From: Scenedesmus sp. ARA3
Lineage: Eukaryota > Chlorophyta > Chlorophyceae > Sphaeropleales > Scenedesmaceae
Assembly: GCA_004335835.1 (NCBI GenBank)
Contig: RWJK01000985.1
Span: forward strand, 24,988 to 88,987
Length of the DNA: 64,000 nucleotides
Direction of reading: 5' to 3'
Positions 25,334 to 39,091 of the stretch are shown here, piece by piece. Below the pieces are notes generated by a model. That model ran no database searches, was not told the DNA's origin, and saw only the letters and a program-made list of their open reading frames with translations. A program made the position numbers and the translations under genes. Numbering within the stretch: position 1 is the first letter of the stretch; each line of letters starts with the position of its first letter.

Positions 25334-26509
25334 GCATAAGGGTTCTGTGTAGCTCTGCTGCTAACGTCCGTGCTAAACTTTGCGTTGGAACATGTTGTTT
25401 TGTGTTGTGGCTGTGTTGCACGCAGAACCAGCCGCAGTACGCCTGTTGCATGCGCGGCATGGCAGATCTTTTGGCGCGTTGAAGTGCCTCTTATCTCTCC
25501 AGTGCTCACACCATTGCTGCAGTGGATGATTGCCCCTACTCTCAACCAGAAGAGGGCTCAATGTGCTGGTTTACGCACACGTGGTGTTTGTGTGTTTGAG
25601 TTCTACTCGAGCACATCTGCCAATCACACATTCAAAGTTTGGCATTGTGTGTGACAGATGTCAACATGGAGTTTGCAGAGTTTCCAAGCATGCAAAGCAA
25701 ATGGCAAGATATGATGCCATGCTGCCGGGCAGCCGGGCCTACATGAACAGCCCATTGGGAGTTCCAGGACTTTGGCGGGGGTCTCCTGGTCCAGCATTGC
25801 TTGAAGGTGCGCAGCTGTGCACGACCAGCGTCCTTCAGGACCCTGGCTTTGTGTAGAATCCGTCCTTTTACATGCTGATCAATTTGACCTTACCATGGCA
25901 TGAGCGGCACCCTGGTGGAGCGTGCTGGTGCAGCAGGCCAAAGTTAGGTCTGCAAAGCATGACTCAACTGACCCGAAACAGTCTTCTGTTACCTCAGACA
26001 GCGTGCTTATTATTATGTATGTGCTGCACGTTTGGTTCACTGCCCCTTTGGTTGCCCAGCACCATTTGGTGCACAATGCAGCCCATTTCTCCTGCCTCTC
26101 TGGTGGGGTTCATGTGAATTGCACCAGTAACACAAATTTATGTATGAACCAATAACTTTAGGCAGGTGTGAAAGCCGTGAGATCACCAATGGGAAAGATG
26201 GTGCTCGTCTCCAGTTCGAAGGCAGCAAAAATCGTTGGACCGGCCAACAGTCCTGCTCAATGCCCGGCACGCCTCAACATATTAACCAAAATAATACATC
26301 GTAGCAGTTTATGCTGTATGAACGGTAACCTGTCATGCTGGGTATGACAATAGCTCGAGCTTCTAGTGCTTGGTTCTTCGCTTGTTCCTCCACCTTGCAT
26401 CGCCGCGATTGAGGTTACTTTGTCGGATGACGTTTGTGGCCAGTTGCAAGGATTTCTCATTAAGTGGACCCGTGTCCCCGTCTTCAGTGTTTTCTCAACT
26501 TTATCAACG
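25334..26509. other. Intergenic region with a dispersed repeat fragment
   Basis: It holds the zinc-knuckle gene 3' UTR and the promoter of the next gene. Bases about 25785-25860 resemble 23580-23640 and, more weakly, 19310-19345; all contain a GGTCCAGCATTGCTTG- or GTGCGCAGCTGTGCA-like core. No TGTAA signal was found close to the stop. Confidence 0.45.
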
Positions 26510-28459
26510 ATGCCTCGACGGACAGTTTTATGCCTGTTAGTATCGTCTTTGATACTACTGGCACCAGTTCTCGGCGCTCGGACCGGCCTCGAGGTGGGTT
26601 GCTGTCCAGCCTGCAGCAAGTGCTGAAGCTTCCGTCCCTGACTTCTCGCAGGCCTGATCAGCCCTTACCGTGCCCGTCAGACTTTTTATCACCTTTTCCA
26701 TTGTTTTAAAGCGTACCCAGCTGCAAGCACGTCGTCCACACCACATCAACACAGTGCTGCCGTGAACCAGCTCCTCTTTATGTTCCGCACATCTTTTGGC
26801 CCATGAACACCCCCAAATCACCAACAGCATCGACTTTAACTATCTGCTTGCCATGCCGTATACTTGCAGGGCCTGCAGCCCTCACAGCGCCACCAGCAGC
26901 ACCACTCCAGCTTGCAGGACTCCAGGCAGCAGCTGCAGCCTGCAACAGATGGTCAACCAGTCGACGACTACTACCATTACCAGGATGAGCTGTCTCTGAC
27001 GTCAGCCAATTCAAATCCTGCAGATGTGTTAGCCCCAGAGGAGCTGCAGCAGCGCAACGCGTATGTAGTAGAGGACCCTCAAACAGGCCGCACAGCAGTA
27101 ATCGAGCAGGAAGCTAGGCCCCTGCCGACTGGCGGGAAACTGTTCTGGATGCCCAAGACCGCCCCAGGCTCGGAAAGTGTTACAACTGTTATTTCCAGCA
27201 GCAGCAGCAAGTCGCTTGCAGGGGCTGCAGAGACAGAGGCCATGCTGCAGGGGGCTGCCGATAGGCTGCGCAACAGCTGGGGCCTGGCGCAGCAGATGTT
27301 TGGCGGCGGTTTGGGTTTCGACACATTCAGCAGCGTGTTTGCGCCGCTGAATGACATGCTGGATGCCGTGGATGCGCAGCAGCAGCGGCTGGGCAGCGTG
27401 ATGGTGACACGCTACGTGCAGAAGTCAGCAGCAGCAGCAGCAGCGCATCCTCACCACCGCCACATGCCACACCACCATGCGGCTAGCCAGCAGCAGCAGC
27501 AGCAGGAGCTTATGCATCATGGCGTGCATCACGGGATGCACCATGGCGGCGGCGTGCCCTGCCCCAGGCACCAAGCTCTCATGGCAGCGACAGCAGCAGC
27601 AGCAGCACACACATCTGCCATGGCAGCTGCCAGCCACCACCACCACCAGCAGCAGCAGCAGCAGCAGCAGCAGGATGGTGAGGTGCTGGACCTTGAGACC
27701 TTGTGGTCGCAGCAGGCGCAGCAGCAGCGCGAGCAGTCGCGTGCGCAGGCAGAGCAGCAGCTGCAGCTAGAGCAGCTGGCAGCGTCAGGGCTCGTGTTGT
27801 CAGCAGAGGGAGCAGTAGTGCCGCTGCAGATTGAGCCGCTGCCTCAGCCGCAGCAGCCGCAGGATGACAATGCAGGCGCATTTGCAGCTGCAGATGCTCT
27901 GTATGCTGACTACGAGGCAGCGGCAGCAGCAGCAGCAAGACTCGAGGCGTTGTACGATACCACAGATGACGATTACGCGTTCACTCCCTCGTCATTGGAC
28001 GGCGTAATCCCTCGGCTGGATTATGCGCCCGGCGGCGGCAGCAGCAGCAGCAGCAGCAGTGTGTTTGACAGCTTGGATGTTGACCTGGCGCTGCTGGTGC
28101 TGCTGGTAGCAGCCACTGCAGGAATGTGCATGGCTTTCCTGCAAAGCCTGCTGCAGCTGCGCGAGGCACTTTATGCACAGCAGCAGCAGCAGTACCCTGC
28201 TGCCCCCTTCCTGAGGCTGAACCGCTGCAAGCCCGTCATGATCACAGCAGTGGCCGGTGGCCGTAACGTTGTTAGTAACATTGTTACTGGCACCGACGAG
28301 CTGACGCAGCCGCTGCTGGTGAGTCCTCAGGACAGCGAGTTTGCCCAGGAGCAGCAGCAGCAGCAGCAGGGTGTGGCAGCAGCAGCAGGCAGCGGCATGC
28401 AGCGCTTCTACAACCCTCTCTGCTACCAGCAGCTGCCGTCAGGCGAGGGCCAGATTTGA
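26510..28459 (+). CDS. Predicted type I membrane protein, His/Gln/Ala-rich, unknown function
   Basis: Two exons: 26510-26593 (28 codons) and 26870-28459 (530 codons including stop), joined in phase 0 across a GTGGGT...TTGCAG intron; 557 aa. The first exon is a clear signal peptide: MPRRTVLCLLVSSLILLAP then VLGA. The luminal or extracellular part contains FWMPKTAPG and a QQMFGGGLGFDTFSSVFAPL segment, a His-rich stretch with HPHHRHMPHHH and HHGVHHGMHHGGG, and long Gln and Ala runs. Near residue 430 a hydrophobic helix (LDVDLALLVLLVAATAGMCM then AFL) is followed by a basic, Gln-rich tail. The layout suggests a single-pass protein with its N-terminus outside or in a vesicle lumen. The His clusters could bind metal (inference). 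No known family was recognised. A TGTAA at 29307-29311 is the likely poly(A) signal. Confidence 0.82.
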
Positions 28460-29632
28460 GGGAAAGTTGTGTCTTGTGAGGGTGCCGGCTGTTGAGCTGT
28501 GTTTGTTCTTCGCCATCATTCATCTTTGCCATCATTGGGTGGATGGTTTGTGCATCTAGGGCTGGCTGGGTGGCTGGAAGTACCATGAAGCCAAGGGTTG
28601 ACTGGGAGTGCGGCAGGTGGCCCTGATGTGGATGGCTGTATGTCTGTGTGTGTGGATATGTTCGACACAGTGACTGGAATGGAAGCATGCAAGCAGGCCT
28701 AGTCTGGCTAGCGTGGTATCCTGGCTAGCGTGGTTCTTGTAGGATAGAACCCATGGATTGTTGTGAGCTGTGGAGGCTGTTTGGCTGTGCTTGGGTGTGA
28801 CCATGTGACGCTGTATGAAAGTACTATTAGCAGTACTGCTGTGCAGTGCAACACTTGTGCTGCTTGTGCATCGCTCACTGCTGCCTGGCAGCATCTTCCA
28901 AGCCTTGCACACACTGAATGGCCCCGTGCGGTCTATGTATATAATCATCTCGGTTGTTTGCCAGTGTCTGTGTGTCAGCATATGCATCAGGCTGGTTTGG
29001 CGCCTTCACGTCTGTTCTAGCCTGGTGTGCGTGTGCAGGGCACCTGGCTAGTGACACTGAAAACTAGTGTGCTGTACATGCTGCACACAGTGTGTGCAGA
29101 TGCAGTGCAGATTGCTTGGTATGCTGCAACCTCCATAAGCCAGAAATGTATGCCATCGAATGATTGTCGTTGTGACTGATCACTGCAGGTGCCTGGTGAA
29201 GTGTCAAGTTATAGCCTATCATGTACCATTTCTAAATTGGCAGGTTGGGTGCATGGTGAGTTGTTTATGTTTGGCGTTGTCAAGTCAAGGTGTCAAATGT
29301 TATGCATGTAACAGGATAAATATAAAGCTTGGTTAACAAATGGAGAACAGCTTCCGGTGCAGCAGCAACAGGGCTGCAGGGGGCAGGGCAGGCAGCAGTG
29401 CCTGCCCTGCAGCAGTGCCTGCCGTCAGGGCTCAGGCCAGCCTGACAGGCATGTAACAGTTACACCATAACTGCTGCACCCATGACAGCAGCAGCTAGCC
29501 CTAAAGTTCTGCAATATCGCAAAGAGTTCTCTTTGCAAATTTGCCGCTTTGTATAAGTTGCACCGAATCCGCGTAGAGCTCGGCACCATGTCTGTGTGAG
29601 TGGCAGTAGCAGCACAGGGAGCAGCAGCAAGC
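28460..29632. other. 3' UTR of the membrane-protein gene and RRP5 promoter
   Basis: The stretch is transcribed 3' UTR up to the TGTAA at 29307-29311, followed by about 320 bp of RRP5 upstream sequence. I see no open frame with protein-like content. Confidence 0.55.
29307..29311 (+). terminator. Poly(A) signal TGTAA
   Basis: This is the canonical green-algal poly(A) signal, about 850 bp after the 28459 stop and before the next gene starts. Confidence 0.5.
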
Positions 29633-30290
29633 ATGGCTGGCAAGAAGCGGCCCCCAGTGTCGGAGGAGCCTGCTGTAGCAGATGAGGACGAAGCGTTTCC
29701 GCGCGGCGGTCGCGATGATCTGACTCCGCTCGAGAAAAGGCAGCTTTCGCAGCAGGCCGAAAAGGACTTCCACCGTGAACAGCAGACAGACGATGATGGC
29801 AAGAAGCAGAAAAAGAAGGCGAAACGTTCTGGCGAACAGGTGTGTTTTGCAGGGTTGCTAGCGGCAGTGCAGCGTAAGCTGTAGGATTGGCGCAGTCACT
29901 TTCTGCTGTGGGGCGGCATGTACACCTGCAGCTGAGGCAGCTTATCATAATGTCTGCAAAAGATACTGAAGGGGTTTTATGTAGCTCTCAGTGCGATATG
30001 CAGCTGTCTGCAGCCTACTGCTGCTGCTGGTGACTGGCAGTACAGCACTGCTGGTGGCAGCAGCAGATGGCAGGCCTGTGCATGCTGCTGGTCCTGGTGT
30101 CAAACTCGTGTTTCGTAACAATAAATCATTACGTGTGTTAACGTACAACTTGCTGCTACTGCAGCACAAGCATATGCTAGCCCCCAGCTCACTCCGCAAG
30201 CCGCTCGCGCACTCCTGCCTGCTCTCTATCCAGCTTGCGCTTCTAGCACACACCACCAGCAACTCCAGCTGCACCTTTCATCAAATCTGC

Positions 30291-30334
<44 letters not shown>

Positions 30335-30707
30335 TGATGCCGAGGGCGCCTTCTTCAGCAAGTCCGCAGCAGCAGGCAAGGTGCAGCACGTGGAGCAGCT
30401 CAAGTACAAGGTGGGCGGCAGCAGCGGCAGCAGCGGCAGCAGCGGCAGCAGCAGCGGCAGCGGCAGCAGCGGCGGCGGCGGTGGTGGCAGCAGCAGCAGT
30501 GTGCAGCAGCTGTGAGGCACAGCTTCTGTATGCTGCATCTGCGCCTGCTCTGTCAGCAAGGGTGCTACGCCCAGCAGCAGCAGCAGCAGCAGCAGGAGCA
30601 GCAGCAGGAGCAGCAGCCGGGCAACATCACACCATCGTACGGATATCAGTATATGACGGTGCTGGTAGTGCAGCGCAAAGCTTCGTAGCCTGCGCCGCTG
30701 CAGCCGC

Positions 30708-30752
<45 letters not shown>

Positions 30753-31511
30753 TAACTGTGTTGGTAGTGCACCGCAAAGCTTCGTAGCCTGCGCCGCTGC
30801 TCAGTCGGTGCAGCGCATTGGGATACTTTGCGACAGCAGCGCCTGCTGAATCTGGCACGCGCGCCCCTGCACATCAATAATCCAGCAGGGAGCGGGCCAC
30901 TGATTGGCAGTACAATGCAATGCAATGCATCCAGCTGCACCAGCAGATGCAGCATCGCTTGCATCTGTGCTGTAGGAGCACAGCTAATCTTTACGGTTCT
31001 GTGCACTGCGCAATCGATGCACGCTGGTGTTCACTATTCCCTGCTGCCCTGCTTCTGCCGTGCTGCCTGCTCTGATGGCAACATCCGCAAAACCCTGGAA
31101 CTGCCAAAACCCCAAACCCCAGAACCTGGCAGTTGGCATGAAGCTGTGGGGTTGTGTGCTGGAGGTGGCCCCCGAGGGTTTAACTGTCAGCCTGCCTCAT
31201 GGCCTGAGGGGCACAGTGGCACCAGAAGAGGTGAGCAGGGTTCAGGTCTGTGCAGTGTATTACGGTACCAGGGATGTATCCAGCTGTTGATGCATTGGGG
31301 CCAATGCAGCACAGTGCAGTACCCGCTGCCTACAGCCACAATCAAGGTCACACTTTGGGAACCCTCAGCCTCCGACTGCTGCCACCTGCTGCAAATGCTG
31401 CTATCTTGCTGCTATTCTGCTGCTGCTCTGCAGGCCTGAAACGTGCTGACCCTGCTGCTGCACCACCACACCACTGGCAGCCATATCTTGTCACCGCTGC
31501 TAACTTGCTGC

Positions 31512-31556
<45 letters not shown>

Positions 31557-33237
31557 AGGCCTCAGACGTGCTTGCCCTGATGCTGGACAGCAGCAGCAAG
31601 CGCGGCGCAGCACTGCGGGCAGCCATGCCTGGCAGGGCTGCGCCAAGCCTGCCGCAGCTGTTTTCGGTTGGGCAGTTTGTGCGCTGCGTGGTGGCGGGGC
31701 TGTCAGCAGCTGGCGGAGAGGCGGATGAGGCGGCAGCAGCAGCTGACGCAGGAGCAGGTGAGGTGCTTGAACAATATCATCATCTCAAATGCCTTGGCAA
31801 CGAAAAGAAAGCAACAGAAAGTGCAACCAAACATGCTGTGGGAAATTACAGGGTTGCAGGGTTGATCTCTGTATAACAGCCCACCGGTATGAACCACAAT
31901 GTGTGTCTGTTGCATGCCTGCCTGCAGGCGACTCCCGCAAGGCGCGGCCGGCCGCCAATGTCATCACACTCTCAATCACTCAAATGAGCTGAAATTTTGA
32001 TCTCTGTTGCGCGCCTGGTGCTTCTGCAGGTGGCTCCCGCAAGGCGCGACCAGCCTCCAAACGCATCGCGCTGTCGCTGCGCCTCAAGGCACTGGCCGGC
32101 AGCAGCAGCACCAGCAAGGTCAGCGGCAGCAGCAGCAGCAGCAGCGGTTTGGGGCCTGAGGCGCTGCTGCCGGGTCAGGTGCTGCCTGCTGTGGTGCGCA
32201 GCGTGGAGGACCGTGGCTACAGCCTCACCTTTGGCATCAAGGTGGGTGTTATGTTGTTATTTTGTTATTTTATCACTATGTTACTATGGTTGTTACTTTT
32301 GGGGATTTCAGCGGTAGATTGTCAAGGCTGCTCTGATTCAGGCTTGGGTGCGGAGTGCAGCCTGCAGCATCAAACAGGGAGCTGGGAGCAGCATTGCTTG
32401 CAGGTGACTTGTTTCGTGGCAACATGCCCAAAACTGCCATTTTGCAGCTTTTCTCGGCGCAATGCATGTGCGCTCAGCAGCTGGACACGGCAGGAGCTCA
32501 GACAGCAGTGCAAACAGCATAAGTTTTAGGTGTACTTAGTGCCGATCTGCTGCTGCTGCCGCTGCTGCTGCTGCTGCTGCAGGGTGTGACGGGCTTCCTG
32601 CCTGCCAAGGACTATGCCACCTACTACGGCGCTGACAGCCCGCTACTGCCAGGCAGCTTGCTGGATGTAGCAGTGGCAGCAGCAGCAGCAGCAGCAGGCG
32701 GCAGCAACAGCAGCAGCAGCGGTGTGGTTCAGGTGTCGGTTGCGCATGATGCTGTGTCAGGGGGTCAGCTGCAGCAGTGGGAGGGACTCAACATGGGCAG
32801 CCTGATGCCAGGCGCGCTGGTGTCCTGCAAAGTGCGGCAGGTATGTACGATGTTATTTTGTATGTTATAACATCATCATAACACTGCTTTTGTACTGCTG
32901 GGCAGATGGCGAGGCTACAGTTTCGATCACGCACTGGTGCTGTTATAAAATGTTTGCTTACGTTTGCGCATTAGCCTCCTGCTGTTCTGCTTCTGCGGCT
33001 GCTGGTGGTGTGAAGTTATGCCAGGCGCGCTGGTGTCCTGCAAAGTGCGGCAGGTTCGCAACGTGTTAATTTAACGTGTTGTAACATGTTATAACATGTT
33101 ACATGATAACTCTTTGTCAGGTGGGCAGTGCTGACTGTAATGCTGCGGGTTCACTCAGGCACTGGTGCTGAAGTGAGATGCTGATGTACCAGCTCCCTCC
33201 ACTTGCTGCTGCTGTTGATGATATGAAACAAATGGCA

Positions 33238-33271
<34 letters not shown>

Positions 33272-36247
33272 CAGGTGTGCCCTGATGGCGTGCTGGTGTC
33301 CTTTTGCGGCTTCTTCCACGGCGCCATCGACCACTGCCACCTGGGCAGCCCAGTACCAGAGGACAACTGGCAGGCCAGGTGCGGCGCATTCGGCATTTTT
33401 CAGACCCCGTCATACCTTTGATCAGCCCCACATCATAGTGATGGCGGTTGCCAGGGGTTTAATTATGCAGTGTCGTTGGCTTTGGGTTTTTGGTTTTGTA
33501 GCGTGTGCGGCTGCCTGGTGTGCTGGGCCACCGCCACCTGGGCAGCCCAGTGCCCGAGGACAAAGGGCAGGCCAGGTGCAATGGGAGCAGCACTATTCAA
33601 GCCCTTTGACAAGCTCCACACCATAGTCACATGTAACTATCCTCTCTTTTTTATAGTTAACCAATGCTTACAAGACCGATTGGCATCGCTGCCATACCTG
33701 CTTGCCTTTGGGATGCACCTTGCAGGTACAAGCCTGGGCAGCGGCTGCAACTTCACCAAAGCCAATGCAGCTGATCTGATGTAAAATAACCCACAACCCA
33801 CAATAAACAATAAACCACAGAATGCTGCACACCCTGCCCCTTTGCTGCAGGTACAAGCCTGGGCACCGGCTGCAGGCGCGGCTGCTGTACGTTAATCCAG
33901 CCAGCAAGCGCATCGGGCTCTCCTGCCTGTCCCACCTTCCCGTTTTTTAAATGTGCAACATCACAGAAGCCATTGTAGCCAATCCTGTGCAAAACCACTC
34001 ACAATCAGCCACAAAATGCTTATCAATTCTGCCGCTTCTGCTGCACGTACAAGCCTGGGCAGCGGCTGCAGGCGCGGCTGCTATACGTTGATCCAGCCAG
34101 CAAGCGCATCGGGCTGTCCTGCCTGCCCCATGTGCTTTTGAAAACTTGCAACATCACAAAAGCCATTGTAGCTAATCCTGTGTCGAATACTTACAATAAA
34201 CCACAAAATGCTGCATAATCCTGCTGCTATTCCATCCTGCAGGTACAAGCCTGGGCAGCGGCTGCAGGCGCGGCTGCTGTACGTTGATCCAGCCAGCAAG
34301 CGCATCGGGCTGTCCTGCCTGCCCCACCTGCTCAACTGGCGGCTGCCCACCGCTGTTCCCGCTATGGGTCAAACCTTTGACCAGGCCGTCATCGCGCGCG
34401 TTGACCAGGGTGTAGGCCTGCTGCTGCGGCTGCCCACTGAACCCGAGTCAGCAGTAGGGTTTTGCCACGTCAGCAACTTGGCGGATGGGCAGCTGGGCAA
34501 GGGGGAGATTGAGAAGCGGTTTAAGGTCGGGGGTTTAGTGAGGGGCCGCGTGATAGGGTTTAGGCTGGTGGACGCGCTGGTGGCGATGAGCCTCAAGGAG
34601 AGCGTGCTGGCACAGCAGGTGAGGGTTCAACCGGCAGGGTTTAGGATGCTGGTGTAAAGTTTAATGCAGCAGTGTTGCCAGGATGTGCAGTCATGTGTAC
34701 CTCACGGCAATCAGCTTACTGCAGCTACACAGCCCATATCCTATAGCACGCCGCCTGTCAGCAGCATTGCTCACACCAGGGTTGGGTTGGGCACATGCTG
34801 TTCCAGCCACACTTGGGTCTTTTGTCTCTCACATCTCCTGCCACTTTTGTCGCTGCTGCTGCTGCTGCTGCAGGTGTACTCGGTCAAAGACCTGTACCCC
34901 GGCCAGCACCTGGATGTAACAGTGCTGGATGCCACATCAGCAGGCCTCGTGGTTCAGATCACGCCAAACCTCAAGGGTTTAGTCCCCAAAACCCACATGA
35001 CCGACGCCGGGGTTCTGGCCGAGGGCTCAAAGCTGCCCAGCAAGCTAAAAACCGGCAAAACCCTGGCGGCTAGGGTTTTGTCAGTTGATCCAGTGGCCAA
35101 GAGGGTTCAGCTGACGCTGAAGAAGGGTTTACTGGGGTCTAAGCTGCCAGTGCTCTCAGATCTGCGGCAGGCGGCACAGGGAATGAAGCTGCACGGCGTC
35201 GTGTCCGGGGTTCAGGGTTTTGGCGTCTTCGTGGGGTTTTACGGCGGCGTGTCGGGGCTGCTGCCTAAAGCGCACCTGGACCTGCTGCCTGGCCAGACCC
35301 CTGCTGACCTGTACAGTGTGGGCCAGCTGCTGCGCTGCCAGGTGGGTGGCTAATGAGATTATTCGGTGATTATGTTTGATAATCAGTAATCATCAAGCAG
35401 CTGAGGGCTTTCTGCAGAGCACAACTCAGCCCTGCCAGTAGCGTATGAAGCGTTTGTGCGTTATCTGCGTGATTGTTGCAGGGTTGCTGTGCAGTAGTCA
35501 TCAGTGTGGTCATTTCCGCATACAGTTACGTGCACACCCCTTTACAAGCTGCTGCAGGTGGCGTGAGTTGACGTGCGCACATGTTGGCTGGCATGCATTG
35601 CGTTACTGCTGCTACACCACCTACACCTCTCATGCTGCTACCCTCACACACATGCAATCACATGCTGCTGCACGTGGCGTCAGTGGACCTGCGCAATGGC
35701 CTGCCATCATTTGATCCAATCTATCAATGCAAAATGCGCTCAACTGTAATACATGCCTTATGTCTGCTTTCATATTGCTGCAGGTGGCGTCGGTGGACCT
35801 GCGCAAGGGCGGCCTAGTGCTGAAGCCCTCCAGCAAGAAAGCAGCAGAGGAGGAGGCAGCAGCAGCAGCAGCAGATCGCGCTGCTGCTGCTGCTGCTGGG
35901 GACCCCTGGGGGGGCCTGGCAGTTGGATCGCTGCTGCAGCAGGGGGCAGTGGTGCAGCAGGTACTGCTGCGGCCGGCTGAGCAGGGCGGCGGTTTAGTGG
36001 AGCTCACAGTGACAGGTGGGTGGGGTTGGGGTTTAGGTTTAGGGTGGATTGGGTTTTGCAGTATTCATCCCGCAGGCTTGAACGCCTGCTTTGACTTCGG
36101 CAATAGATACATGGGTTGTGGCATGGCACTTGTGTTTGCTTATGGGGTGATGCATGCTGTGCAGCAGTATATGCAGCTTGATACTTGTGGTGCATGTCTG
36201 CTGTTTGCTGAACCCACCACTCATCACATCTGATCTAATACCTGGTC

Positions 36248-36288
<41 letters not shown>

Positions 36289-37060
36289 AGGCGCCAACGG
36301 CCAGCCAGTGCTGGCCCACCTGCCAGCTTCCCACCTCAGCGACCACCCCGGCGGCGCCGAGGGTTTACTGGGCGTGCTAAAACCCGGCCTCACCCTCCCA
36401 GGGCCCCTGCTGGTGCTGCAGCAGCGGCGTGTAAACCCTAACACCCAGGGTTTAGCCGGCGACAGGTGGCAGGGAGACAAGGACGGGTCTGGCGCAGCAG
36501 AGCAGCAGCAGCAGCAGCAGCGCAAGGGCGATGGTGTGCCGATGCTGCTGCTGAGTCGGAAGGCTTCGCTGGTGGCTGCTGCTGCTGCTGGGAGTCTGCC
36601 GGAGTCAGTGGCGCAGGTTGCTGCTGGAGCGGTGCTGCCAGGCTATGTGGCAAGCGTGACACGCGATGCAGGTGTGTTACTTTTGGTGTGCTATAACTGT
36701 TATTGTTGTTGTCATTGATGATGCGGCTGACTGTGTATGCTCGAGCCTTCTTGCGGTGCTGCCTGGCTATGTGGCCAGCGTGACTTGTGATGCATGTGTG
36801 TTGGTTTTGATGGTATTACTGCTGGTATTGTTGTAGGCTCAGCTGGCTGCTTGCATATGCTCTAGCTTGTTTGTGCATCTGTGCATGTGTGCAGAGCATG
36901 CAAAGCTCATGTGTGCTGTTATGCAGCGTCGTCTTTGTGTGAAATGTTATGTATGTTTGATGTCTTGGATGTCTGCAGTGCTGCTGCATATCCACCATAT
37001 GCACCGCCGCTGCATATCTGCTGCGTATCTGCTGTGTTTGTGCAGCCATAACAACACTGG

Positions 37061-37094
<34 letters not shown>

Positions 37095-37875
37095 CCGCAG
37101 TGTTTGTGCGCTTCCTGGGCCGCTGCACCGGCCGGGCCGGGCTGCCGCAGCTGTCTGACACATTTGTAACAGACCCGGCGCGTCACTTTTCCGTTGGGCA
37201 GTCGGTTGTGGCGGCCGTTGTGGCGGTTGAGGGTTCAGGCGGCGGGGAGGGTTCTGCGGCAGCTGGCGTGGCTGCTGTGAAGTTCGCAGTGAGCTTGAAG
37301 CCGAGCGTGGTGGGAAGTCACGAGGGGCAGTTCCTGGCATCACTCATGAGGTAAGAAAGAGTGAGAGGAGTCAGAGGAGTGACAGTGGAGTGACGCTGTG
37401 GGGAAGTGTGACCACACAGATCAGCTGCTATGTGTTGGCAGCGTATGCGTTGAAATGATGGCCGGATACGTTACGTTCATTGCATTTGGTGCCTTGTTTG
37501 AAGTGAGCTTAAGCTTGCAATGGAGTGCGGTGGGAAGTCACGAGGGGCAGTTCCTGGCGTTACTCATAACTGAGAAGAGTGAGGGAGTGACAGTGGGGAA
37601 AGAGTGACACCAGACGTAAGCCTCCATGTAACAAGTTGCCTTGAAGCCTCCATGTGCATGTGGGCTGGCTATGCTGTATAGAGAGTTACAGCGTGCGTGC
37701 AGGTCTGACATTACAGGCAAGCATAATGCAACATAATGAGAATTCACATGGCTAGAGATGGCGCTGTGTTAGATGATGCCAGGATAGGGTTGTGCAGTGC
37801 GTGGCTTGCCTCCAAAACCTTGTTCAACTGACTCTGCTGTGTTCGACAACCAACCACTGAAATATTGCTGCTGTG

Positions 37876-37917
<42 letters not shown>

Positions 37918-39056
37918 AGCGACCTGGAGCTGGCGTACATGCTGCAGCAGCAGCAGGCGGCAGCAGAGGAGGCCGATGGCAGCGGCAGCGGTACGGAGGA
38001 GGAGGCAGCCACTGCTGCTGTTGCTGACTGGGTGGCACTGACACCTGGCAGAACTGTGGCCGGCAAGCTGCACGAGCTGCGGGTGAGGGTTAGTAACAAG
38101 TGTTAATAACAACATGACAACAATGCTATACATCATGTGATGTGTGCTGTTGCCATATTTGTTTGCATGTGTGCCGCAGATGCAGGCTGGAGCTTCTATG
38201 CTGCATGTGTAGAAGGGTCGGGTGCAGGTCAAGTTGCTGGCCTTGCAAATGCATGCAGCATACGTTGGTAATGCTGCTGCGCTGCTGCTGCTGCTGCAGG
38301 GATATGGCGCTGTGATTGACGTTGAGGGCTACCCTGATGTGGTGGGGCTGGTCACACCAGACCACGGCGGCACTGCAGACCTGCAGGGTAAGTGTTAGTT
38401 GTGTTATGTAACATGTTATGTAACAGTGCTACATGTTACATATTCAACATTTTGAGAGCTGCCGTGACATGGTGGGGCTGGTGACGCCAGACTACTGCGG
38501 CACGGCAGACCTGCAGGGTAAGTGCTGGGTTGCAAAACATGCCAGTTGTCAGTGTAAGGTGCTGCAAGTTGATGGCAGCTCTGCTGTCCCCTGTTGCATC
38601 TCTAGCAGTCAACTCTGTTCACCAGCATTTGCTATGCATGAAGTGGCCACATCAGGTTTCTTTGTCTGCTTCACACTTCCTGCTGCTTTTGCTGCTATTG
38701 CTGCTGCTGTCGCTGCTGTTGCGGCTGCGGCTGCTGCTGCTGCTGCTGCTGCAGGCACAGGCAGCTTGGATCTGTGCATTCTGGATGTGGTCAAAACCTC
38801 GGGCCTAGTGGAGCTCAGCAAGCTGCCATACCTGCTCAACATGCAGCAGCCGGCAGCAGCAGCAGCTGGCAGCAGCAAGAAAGCCTCAAAGCGAGCAGCA
38901 GCAGCTGCAGACGCACAGCAGCAGCAGCTAGCTGTTGGGCAGGAGGTGCAAGCGATGGTGCAGTTCATCAAGGATCATTATGTGGTGGTGTCGATCGTGC
39001 AGCAGCAGCAGCAGCAACAGCAGAAAAAGGCCAAAAAGGACAGCGCCGACGCAACC

Positions 39057-39091
<35 letters not shown>

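Noticed and set aside
30281..31006. Minus-strand open frame of 241 codons with long Leu runs
   Set aside because: Leu runs are antisense CTG repeats of the RRP5 introns and exons; there is no independent protein signal.
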